Shown piece after piece: positions 1 to 5,682 of a stretch of DNA of 10,812 nt (the stretch's first letter is position 1; every line of letters starts with the position of its first letter). This DNA comes from Bacteriovoracaceae bacterium UBA6261 (GTDB lineage Bacteria; Bdellovibrionota; Bacteriovoracia; Bacteriovoracales; Bacteriovoracaceae): the NCBI GenBank assembly GCA_002440825.1, contig DJVH01000014.1, forward strand, positions 1 through 10,812, in the 5' to 3' direction. The translations under genes and the position numbers were made by a program. Below the pieces are notes generated by a model that was given only the letters and a program-made list of their open reading frames with translations, searched no databases and was not told the DNA's origin.

Positions 1-126
1 TTTTTTAGCAGCTTTTTTCTTAGCAACTTTCTTTGTTGCTTTCTTAGCAGCTGGTTTCTTAGCTACTGACTTTGCAACTTTCTTAGTTGCTTTCTTCTTT
101 GTTGTTCTTGCTTTTTTAACAGCCAT
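1..126 (-). CDS. Histone H1-like Lys/Ala-rich protein (partial, C-terminus outside window)
   Basis: Reading the minus strand from the ATG at 126-124 gives 42 uninterrupted codons to the window edge. The product is almost entirely Lys, Ala, Thr and Val. It begins MAVKKARTTKKKATKKVAKS and then repeats units of the type KKATKKVAK and KKPAAKK. This composition matches the Lys/Ala-rich tails of bacterial H1-like proteins (HctB/AlgP-type), which bind DNA without a folded domain. A strong Shine-Dalgarno (GGAGGA, at 131-136) sits 4 bases before the ATG, which fixes the start. A role in nucleoid compaction is inference; the end of the gene, and any N- or C-terminal domain beyond the repeats, cannot be seen. 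Such Lys/Ala repeats can also occur as disordered tails on ribosomal or RNA-binding proteins, but a repeat beginning right at the N-terminus favours an H1-like protein. Confidence 0.8.
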   Translation of the reverse strand, partial: MAVKKARTTKKKATKKVAKSVAKKPAAKKATKKVAKKKAAKK

Positions 127-158
127 GAAATCCTCCAAAAGGGGTTGTTGGTAATTTT

Positions 159-187
159 AGGATAATCATGAATTAAAAAATTTGCAA
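159..187 (-). promoter_or_regulatory. Candidate promoter for the H1-like gene
   Basis: On the minus strand TTGCAA (187-182) is followed after 17 bases by TATCCT (164-159). Each hexamer matches 4 of 6 consensus positions at the ideal spacing, about 30 bases before the H1-like ATG. The -35 hexamer lies inside a perfect 16-bp palindrome (177-192). The match is weak and AT-rich DNA gives such hits by chance. Confidence 0.3.
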
Positions 188-192
188 ATTTT
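177..192. repeat. Perfect 16-bp palindrome between phosphodiesterase and H1-like genes
   Basis: AAAATTTGCAAATTTT equals its own reverse complement. It lies 3 bases beyond the stop codon of the phosphodiesterase gene and overlaps the proposed -35 box of the H1-like gene, so it could be an operator. Only the central GC is not A/T, so it makes a poor intrinsic terminator stem. Confidence 0.6.
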
Positions 193-195
193 GGA

Positions 196-951
196 CTAAC
201 GAATGTTGAAGAAGTGGAACAGCTCCATGTCCTCGGGCCTGTCTTCGCCGTGATCTCCCAGACCGTTTTCAAGAGTGTGTCCTCCGTGGTCCGGAGTAAA
301 AGCAACACAGAAATTTTTTTTCCAGGTCTTCTGTGCAGCCTGATTGAGAAGTTTCCAGGTGTCGACATGATGACAGAGGGCCGAGATAGAAAGATCAGAG
401 AAAAGACCTGTTTCATGAAGAAGGTCGTCGTACTCCTGATTGTAGACGACAATCACATCATGTTCATTTTTTTCAATTAATTCCAGCGCCTTAGCTGTGG
501 CGAGGGGATCGTAATCGACAGAAAAATAATCGAGAGTGCGTTCGCGAAAAATCAGATCAATGCTGGAATTTTTAACAGCGATGATGGCCACTTTTTTCCC
601 GGATCTGACGAGAGCATCAAAAAGAGTATCGCACGTGAGAACAGGTTTTCCGTATTGTTTAATTCCGTGTTCCTCAGGAGTGCCACCTGTAAAAAGAGAG
701 GCAAAGCAAACAGGAGTCACTGATGGAAAGACGGCCTGAAGTTCGACAGTGCGATTGCTGCCTCCTTTCATTTCTTCCAAAAGATCAGGGAATTTTTTAA
801 AAGCATGTTTCCCGAAAGCGTCCGGACAGAAGATAAGCGCTTTGCTGACTGGATGAATTGTCTTGAGATAGCTTTCTTCTGTAGCGAGCGCCGGCTTTTC
901 AATTCCCAGCAATTCGCAAAGAGCAGGAGTGAAAGAGCGCAACGATTTCAT
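196..951 (-). CDS. Compact alkaline-phosphatase-superfamily (type I phosphodiesterase-like) hydrolase
   Basis: The 251-aa protein has the spaced metal and nucleophile motifs of the type I phosphodiesterase/nucleotide pyrophosphatase branch. These are an early Asp (D44 in CPDAFG), the nucleophile Thr in FPSVTP (T79) followed by the GG..EEHGI segment, the D-x-x-H pair (D176, H179), the DH pair (D221, H222 in TPDHGGH) and a late His (H234 in GDHGED). That covers the usual six two-metal ligands plus the nucleophile. No signal peptide or membrane segment is seen, so it should act in the cytoplasm. It is short for the family, whose members usually exceed 300 residues, so cap insertions may be missing. 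Its ATG overlaps the stop of the upstream HAD gene by 4 bases (ATGA), placing it last in the four-gene unit. Family membership is well supported; the substrate (nucleotide, phosphate diester or other phosphoester) cannot be read from the sequence. Confidence 0.82.
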   Translation of the reverse strand: MKSLRSFTPALCELLGIEKPALATEESYLKTIHPVSKALIFCPDAFGKHAFKKFPDLLEEMKGGSNRTVELQAVFPSVTPVCFASLFTGGTPEEHGIKQYGKPVLTCDTLFDALVRSGKKVAIIAVKNSSIDLIFRERTLDYFSVDYDPLATAKALELIEKNEHDVIVVYNQEYDDLLHETGLFSDLSISALCHHVDTWKLLNQAAQKTWKKNFCVAFTPDHGGHTLENGLGDHGEDRPEDMELFHFFNIR

Positions 952-1637
952 AGAAGATCCAGAATGTGCTGGAGGCGATCGATTTCAAAAGTTGGTCTTA
1001 TATCAGTAGTGTTTTTTGTTTGGTCCGGGTTAAACCAGCAGGATTCGATTCCTACCGTATTTGCTCCAAGAATATCAGTTTCCAGCTTGTCGCCAATCAT
1101 GAGAAAGCGATGCTTTTCCGGATCAGCCTGCAGAAGACCAAATGTATGATGAAAGATTCTCTTATCAGGCTTGCTGAAGCCGCATTCTTCGCTGACGACC
1201 ATCAGGCTGATGAGTTCTTTGATCCCTGAATTATTCAGACGCTTGTGTTGGACATGGCCGATACCATTGGTGACGATGATCAGCGGGATTTTTTTAAAAA
1301 GCGAGTTTAAGAGATCAACAGCACCGTCAATCAGGAAGACCTGGGAAGGCAGAGTGTTGAGATAATCGTCGCTCATTTCAGAAGCGTTTCCGTCGAGGTT
1401 GTTCACTTCGAGAAATTTTCTGAAACGTTCAGTTTTCAAGACATCTTTACTGACCAGTCCCAGAGCATGTTGAGTCCAAAGCAGATCGTTAATCTGTTTG
1501 TAGCTCGTATGCAGGTCTTTAAAATTTCCCGAAATGTTATGTTTATTCAGGACAATCTGAAACGACACATCCTCCGATTTGCGAAAATCGAGAAGAGTGT
1601 CGTCGGCATCAAATAATAAATAATCGTATTTCATCAC
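948..1637 (-). CDS. yjjG: HAD-superfamily pyrimidine nucleotidase, YjjG-type
   Basis: The 229-aa product carries all four HAD motifs: DADDTLLDF (nucleophile D10, acid/base D12), VTNG (T123), the motif III Lys in FSKPDKRIF (K156), and GDKLETDILGA (D183, D188). An all-helical cap lies between motifs I and II. The SEECGFSKPDKRIF segment and the motif IV sequence resemble the YjjG/YfnB subfamily, which dephosphorylates non-canonical pyrimidine nucleoside monophosphates. Two starts are possible. GTG at 1637 overlaps the stop of the peptidase gene by 4 bases (GTGA). The adjacent ATG at 1634 overlaps it by one base. No clear Shine-Dalgarno is visible before either, consistent with translational coupling. 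The gene ends in an ATGA overlap with the phosphodiesterase gene. HAD membership is certain; the YjjG assignment is by motif resemblance. Confidence 0.85.
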   Translation of the reverse strand: MMKYDYLLFDADDTLLDFRKSEDVSFQIVLNKHNISGNFKDLHTSYKQINDLLWTQHALGLVSKDVLKTERFRKFLEVNNLDGNASEMSDDYLNTLPSQVFLIDGAVDLLNSLFKKIPLIIVTNGIGHVQHKRLNNSGIKELISLMVVSEECGFSKPDKRIFHHTFGLLQADPEKHRFLMIGDKLETDILGANTVGIESCWFNPDQTKNTTDIRPTFEIDRLQHILDLL

Positions 1638-3079
1638 AGTTTGAAGTTATGGCACGGATTTTTTGATTTGTCAGGATTACTCTTCTGGGCTTGCTTATAC
1701 ATAATGTCGTAAAGCTTGCGTTCTTCCCGGGCAATGGAGCCAGACAGCGTTTTCGTGTCGCTCAAAGATCTCATAAGTTCTTTTTGGCGGTTTACCACGA
1801 CGGCGAGGCCAGCATCAGCACTCAACAAGGCCTGTTTCTTTTCATTGGCCTTGGTGTAGTAAACAATGTTGCTGGCAAGCGCTCTGCGCTTTTTCTCATT
1901 GGTTTCAGTTGCTAAACGCTCGCTCGCTTTCGAGATAAGCGCATTGTAATCCGTCATCAGAAGATCTTTCCATGTCACTTCACCGGCAAATCCCGGAATG
2001 GTCTCTTTGTTTTTAAATTGCTCAACACCGATCTCGCGCATTTTTAAGGCTGCTTCATCCAGTGTTTTTTTGTATTCAGTGAGCAATCGCTTTAATTCAG
2101 TGAAATCCACTTCTTTGTTTTTGTATGTGAACCAGAGAATCTTTTTTGTGACGGTGTTCATCTCTTCAATGCTATCAATTGTGTTGATGAGTGATTTGAA
2201 GTTTGCATCAGTCAGGCACATTTGAGCTTCACCACTATTGCGGAGAAGATACGGCGTGAGCTTGTCATTTTTTTCATCGTAGTCATAAAGAAAAGGCGTC
2301 AGTCTGGCGTAAAGCTCATTATAGACAGCCATCCCTTCATTGGTAGAAATCATAGGAAAGCTCGGAGCGTTTTCATTATTTCTCACTTCCAGAAACACCT
2401 CTTCCAGAGTTTTCCCTTTGCTCATGGCATTTGGAAAAGCATAACCAAATGAAGTATATCCATAGTGATTTGGTCCCGACGAAGAAATCACGCAGGTATT
2501 TTCATCCGCCAGAGCAATAGTGTTCCCTGAGTGGCAGCTTGCATCGATGATCGCCATTTTCACATTTTTTGTACGAGCAAGATCTTTTAAGGCTTCAAGA
2601 TCATCAAGACTGACCGTCTCGGATCCCTGAAGGTTGTCCAGATTCACCGCTGTTCCTTCCGCAGTCGAAATGCGGTGAGTTTTCAAGCTCGCTTCTTTTT
2701 CACCACCGTGAGAATCAATATAAATCATCAATTGATCACCAGTTTTGATCTGATTATCGTTCAGCATCTGAGTGTATTTTTGTATGAGACGTTTATAATC
2801 AACTTCACGAAATTGAGACGTCGGAGTTCCTCTTGGAAAATCATTTTCAATAATCTGGCTTGTTTCGCTGTGACCGCCATTCAGGGCCACGTCGACTTTA
2901 AGCCCCGGAGAGTTTCGAACATATGTCGCCAGATTTTTGATTCCACCGTCAAAGATCGTTCCTGGCTTGGCTTCTTCACCCCCAGCTCCCATAATCACCA
3001 TGTAGTTATCTGCCTGGGCCGGGAGAGAAACTAAAAGATTAAAAGCAATAACTTGGGCTGCAAATAATTTCATTTTCAT
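1634..3079 (-). CDS. Secreted caspase/legumain-like (clan CD) cysteine peptidase
   Basis: The 481-aa protein starts with a signal peptide (MKMKLFAAQVIAFNLLVSLP, ending AQA near residue 23), so it is exported. The next 200 residues form a caspase-like core. A hydrophobic strand ends in YIDSHGGE (catalytic His about H124), and a second ends in DASCHSG (catalytic Cys about C182). This His/Cys pair after beta strands is the signature of clan CD peptidases (C13 legumain, C14 caspase). The C-terminal half is helical and charged, with no recognised domain. I chose the ATG at 3079 because it overlaps the preceding stop by 4 bases (ATGA); a GTG at 3088 would add three residues and an ATG at 3073 would remove two. 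Clan CD enzymes often cut after Arg/Lys or Asp/Asn and may self-process. The cleavage specificity and target here are unknown. Coupling to the small exported protein upstream suggests the two work together. Confidence 0.8.
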   Translation of the reverse strand: MKMKLFAAQVIAFNLLVSLPAQADNYMVIMGAGGEEAKPGTIFDGGIKNLATYVRNSPGLKVDVALNGGHSETSQIIENDFPRGTPTSQFREVDYKRLIQKYTQMLNDNQIKTGDQLMIYIDSHGGEKEASLKTHRISTAEGTAVNLDNLQGSETVSLDDLEALKDLARTKNVKMAIIDASCHSGNTIALADENTCVISSSGPNHYGYTSFGYAFPNAMSKGKTLEEVFLEVRNNENAPSFPMISTNEGMAVYNELYARLTPFLYDYDEKNDKLTPYLLRNSGEAQMCLTDANFKSLINTIDSIEEMNTVTKKILWFTYKNKEVDFTELKRLLTEYKKTLDEAALKMREIGVEQFKNKETIPGFAGEVTWKDLLMTDYNALISKASERLATETNEKKRRALASNIVYYTKANEKKQALLSADAGLAVVVNRQKELMRSLSDTKTLSGSIAREERKLYDIMYKQAQKSNPDKSKNPCHNFKL

Positions 3080-3444
3080 TTTGCACACTCGCTTTTCTTT
3101 AAGAATTTCATTCCTGTATCTTTCGGGTTGAGAGGATGTGGAAGACGTGTCTCAATTTTAACGACCGTGCCGGTTCCGAGCGACCCGTTCATTTTTGATT
3201 TGAGTTCCACGTCTGCAATGAAAGGTGTGTCTATGTAAGGGGAAAGCTTGGGTTCATTTTCAATGGGAACAGAGAGCTTTATTTCCGATTTCGTGCCCTC
3301 GTTTATAATCATGGTGGGAATATTTTTAACGAATCTGACCACGCCTTTAACTTCGTAAAGTCCGCAGCCCTGAAAGCCTGTCCAGTCTGCCGCAGTTGCC
3401 GAAGTGGCGAGGATCAAAGAGCAAAAAATGAACAATGAACGCAT
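3076..3444 (-). CDS. Small exported protein of unknown function, upstream of the peptidase
   Basis: The 122-aa product has a clear signal peptide (MRSLFIFCSLILATSATA, cut near residue 18). It leaves a mature domain of about 104 residues rich in alternating hydrophobic/polar stretches, which suggests beta structure. The mature part has two Cys, C27 and C120, near its two ends, which could form a disulfide in the periplasm. I recognise no family. The ATG at 3444 is preceded by AGGAGA at good spacing and by a candidate promoter at 3472-3500, making this the first gene of the four-gene unit. The stop overlaps the peptidase ATG by 4 bases. A chaperone, inhibitor or accessory role for the peptidase is possible from position alone and is not shown by the sequence. 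Confidence 0.75.
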   Translation of the reverse strand: MRSLFIFCSLILATSATAADWTGFQGCGLYEVKGVVRFVKNIPTMIINEGTKSEIKLSVPIENEPKLSPYIDTPFIADVELKSKMNGSLGTGTVVKIETRLPHPLNPKDTGMKFLKKSECAK

Positions 3445-3471
3445 AAGGTCTCCTGATTAAAAATCACTCTT

Positions 3472-3500
3472 ATTTTCCCATCGAACTAAAGTATTTTCAA
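3472..3500 (-). promoter_or_regulatory. Candidate promoter of the secreted-peptidase operon
   Basis: On the minus strand TTGAAA (3500-3495, 5 of 6 to consensus) is followed after exactly 17 bases by GAAAAT (3477-3472, 4 of 6). This puts a start site about 20 bases before the first gene's ribosome binding site. The upstream edge of the -35 box touches the 8-bp-arm inverted repeat at 3499-3521, so a repressor or activator bound there could control the unit. Confidence 0.42.
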
Positions 3501-3521
3501 TTACACTCCTGAGGTGTAATT
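3499..3521. repeat. Inverted repeat in the divergent promoter region (candidate operator)
   Basis: AATTACAC (3499-3506) and GTGTAATT (3514-3521) are perfect 8-bp inverted arms around a 7-base centre. The repeat lies between the divergently read peptidase operon and ttcA. It abuts the proposed minus-strand -35 box, and its right arm contains TGTAAT, a possible plus-strand -10. A dimeric regulator site is the simplest reading. T residues follow on the plus strand, but no gene reads into it from the left, so a terminator is unlikely. Confidence 0.5.
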
Positions 3522-3565
3522 TTTACCTTCGTTTCGGGTCTTTTGCCGTTAAATGTGATAGAGAA

Positions 3566-4378
3566 ATGCCTATGAAAGAAATAGATTTAGAATTACCCCT
3601 TGCCGTTAAGATCAGAAAACAGATGACTCGTGCTCTGAGTGATTACCATATGATCGCTCCTGACGATAAAATCATGGTGGCCGTTTCCGGAGGGAAAGAC
3701 TCCACTGTTCTGACTTTGCTTCTGAAGGCCATTCAGAAAAAAGCCCCGATGCCTTTTACTTTTGAAGCCGTGATGCTCGATCAAAAGCAGCCTGGATTCG
3801 ATGCCCGTGCTTTTGCTTCTTTCATGGCAGATCAGCAGATAAAACTAACAATTCTTCAGGAAGACACCTATTCAATAGTGAAAGATAAAGTTGAACAAGG
3901 TGGAACGTATTGTTCGCTTTGCTCGCGCCTGCGCAGAGGGATTCTCTACAACTATGCCTTTCAAAATGGCTTCACAAAAATTGCCTTAGGCCACCATCGC
4001 GATGACATGCTAGAAACTTTTTTGCTGAATCTTTTTTATTCAGGAAAACTAGGCAGCATGCCTCCAAAGTTATATTCAAACGATCATCGCAATATTGTTA
4101 TTCGACCGCTTACATTTGTTGCAGAATCAGACATTGTTGAACTTTCACAGGCCTGGGAATTTCCCATCGTTCCCTGCAATCTCTGCGGATCTCAGGACGG
4201 CTTAAAAAGAGAAAGAATGACCAAGCTTATCAACGATCTGGAAAAAGAAATTCCAGACATCAGACGATCAATGGCCAACGCTCTTTCAAATATTGAATTA
4301 TCCCATCTGCTGGACAGGAATTTATTTAATTTTGAGCCGGATTTACGACCTTTATCAGACGATAAAACTCAATTGTAA
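3566..4378 (+). CDS. ttcA: tRNA 2-thiocytidine biosynthesis protein TtcA
   Basis: TtcA thiolates cytidine 32 of certain tRNAs, using ATP to activate the base and an iron-sulfur cluster to deliver sulfur. The 270-aa protein has the PP-loop ATP-binding motif SGGKDS (41-46), the CxxC pair C116/C119 (TYCSLCSRLRRG), the GHHRDD segment (142-147), and the PCNLCGSQ segment with C204 and C207. These are the hallmark elements of the TtcA family; the Cys residues are expected to hold the cluster. Length matches the family core, slightly shorter than the E. coli protein. The start could be ATG 3566 or the in-frame ATG at 3572; GATAGAGAA upstream is a weak ribosome site for the first. The gene stands alone on the plus strand, with a 41-base gap to the next gene. 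Confidence 0.93.
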   Translation: MPMKEIDLELPLAVKIRKQMTRALSDYHMIAPDDKIMVAVSGGKDSTVLTLLLKAIQKKAPMPFTFEAVMLDQKQPGFDARAFASFMADQQIKLTILQEDTYSIVKDKVEQGGTYCSLCSRLRRGILYNYAFQNGFTKIALGHHRDDMLETFLLNLFYSGKLGSMPPKLYSNDHRNIVIRPLTFVAESDIVELSQAWEFPIVPCNLCGSQDGLKRERMTKLINDLEKEIPDIRRSMANALSNIELSHLLDRNLFNFEPDLRPLSDDKTQL

Positions 4379-4400
4379 TTTTTCTTTAGAGACGTATAAA
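4373..4400 (+). promoter_or_regulatory. Candidate promoter for the receiver/HD gene
   Basis: TTGTAA (4373-4378, overlapping the ttcA stop) and TATAAA (4395-4400) are 16 bases apart and match 4 and 5 of 6 consensus positions. Transcription would begin about 10-15 bases before the ATG at 4420. A 5-bp stem (GACGT 4391-4395, ACGTC 4403-4407) overlaps the -10 box. The evidence is weak; read-through from ttcA is equally possible. Confidence 0.3.
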
Positions 4401-4419
4401 AAACGTCGATCCGGAAGGC

Positions 4420-5682
4420 ATGAAACACATCCTTCTTGTTGAACCTGATGAAAAAACCGGTGCCTTTTTAAAACTCAATCTGATGAGATCGATTGGCTGT
4501 GACGTGACTGAAGCTGGCTCAGCTGCAGAAGCTTTGTCGTTTCTATCGAGACATTCGGTCGATCACGTTATTTGTCGTCATAGCGATTCACACCATTTCT
4601 CCAATATTCCTCTTATCATCATGAAGCTTGAAGACTCCTGGAAAAATATTGTCATGAAAACGGGGCAGGCCCTTGGCTTAAATGTCAATTTTATGGAAAA
4701 CCGTATTCAGGCAGAATATGTTCCAGTCAGTTTGAATTATTTTAATGTCATCTCTTCTTATTCTCTTGAGTGCGACGTTTATATCCGAGTTCGCAAAAAT
4801 GAAAATGAATCTCACTATGTCAAAAGACTGCATGCTGGTGATTTCTTTCTTCAAAGTGATGTCGAAAAATACCGCGAAATGGGTCTCAAGGAATTTTATA
4901 TTCCCAAAGAACAATTCACCAGTTTCGTCAATTTTGTTACTGAAAAACTCACTGGTGATATTGCCAATGCCAAAATGGAAAGACAATCCGATGCCTACGA
5001 GATTACGCTCGATCGTTTGCATTCTCTTGGGATAGATGAACTCACTGTTGAGCTCGTCAATGAAAGTATCAAGGCGATGGAGCAATCTCTGAAAAATATG
5101 CATGGGCTCACGCAATTCCTTCATGCCATGCGCGCTAATAAGCTCTCTTATTCTTATGCACATTCTTATCTCATTTGCCTGATCCTTCACAAGATCATCG
5201 ATCAATTTGAATGGGACTCTACAAAAATGAAAGACCGAATGACATACCTCGCTTACTTTCATGATATCTCTCTCGAGAATTCGGATTTGATGAAAATTAA
5301 TTCGGAAGAATTGTTGGAAGAGGCATCGCTTTCGCGCGAAGAAAAAAAACAAGTTTTAAATCATGCGCTTGAATCTGCCAATATCGTAGAGCGCTTCCCT
5401 AAATTGCCACTGGGAATCGGGACGATTTTGAAAGAACATCATGGTTCAAAAAGTGGAATGGGATTTCCTGAAACATTGAGTATTTCTATTGCTCCTCTCA
5501 GTATGATGTTTATGGTTGTTGAAAGTTTTGTAGATCAATTTCTGGAAATTCACGAACCCAGACAGGAAGATCTCATCGGCATTCTTCAAAAATTAAGCGT
5601 AAAATACAACAAAGTCATTTATCAACAGACCGTGCAGGCGCTTGAGTCCATGATCCTGAAACAAAAAAAGAAGGCGAGTTAG
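4420..5682 (+). CDS. Divergent response-regulator-like protein with degenerate HD-GYP-type domain
   Basis: The 420-aa protein has three parts. Residues 1-70 look like a receiver domain: HILLVEPDE supplies the acidic pocket (E8, D10), but the phospho-acceptor position after VDHVIC is R53 instead of Asp, so normal phosphorylation is unlikely. Residues about 110-175 form a middle domain (DVYIRVRKNE, KRLHAGDFF, KEFYIPKEQF) like those preceding HD domains in some deltaproteobacterial regulators. Residues about 235-415 are HD-GYP-like, with H248 in SYAHSY, H281-D282 in YFHDIS, H315, and HHGSKSGMGFP (340-350) in place of the usual HHE..dG.GYP. Tyr has become Phe, and the late Asp ligand seems missing in MMFMVVESF. 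HD-GYP proteins hydrolyse cyclic-di-GMP; activity here is doubtful. The ribosome site GGAAGG is close to the ATG. The 3' end overlaps the convergent ComEC-like gene. Confidence 0.75.
   Translation: MKHILLVEPDEKTGAFLKLNLMRSIGCDVTEAGSAAEALSFLSRHSVDHVICRHSDSHHFSNIPLIIMKLEDSWKNIVMKTGQALGLNVNFMENRIQAEYVPVSLNYFNVISSYSLECDVYIRVRKNENESHYVKRLHAGDFFLQSDVEKYREMGLKEFYIPKEQFTSFVNFVTEKLTGDIANAKMERQSDAYEITLDRLHSLGIDELTVELVNESIKAMEQSLKNMHGLTQFLHAMRANKLSYSYAHSYLICLILHKIIDQFEWDSTKMKDRMTYLAYFHDISLENSDLMKINSEELLEEASLSREEKKQVLNHALESANIVERFPKLPLGIGTILKEHHGSKSGMGFPETLSISIAPLSMMFMVVESFVDQFLEIHEPRQEDLIGILQKLSVKYNKVIYQQTVQALESMILKQKKKAS

Noticed and set aside
1..126. Tandem DNA repeats such as a CRISPR or microsatellite
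   Set aside because: The periodicity follows codons of a Lys/Ala-rich protein with a good start and ribosome site; there are no unique spacers.
63..480. Minus-strand frame at 63-452 and plus-strand frame at 214-480
   Set aside because: Both lie across the phosphodiesterase gene in other frames, and the first also crosses the H1-like repeat. Neither has a domain or start signal.
3499..3521. Inverted repeat as an intrinsic terminator
   Set aside because: No gene reads toward it from either side, because both neighbours read away. The stem is AT-rich, so an operator is more likely.
4678..5352. A 224-codon open frame on the minus strand inside the receiver/HD gene
   Set aside because: It is antisense to a gene with recognisable receiver and HD motifs. 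Its Phe/Arg/Ile-rich composition is typical of a shadow frame.
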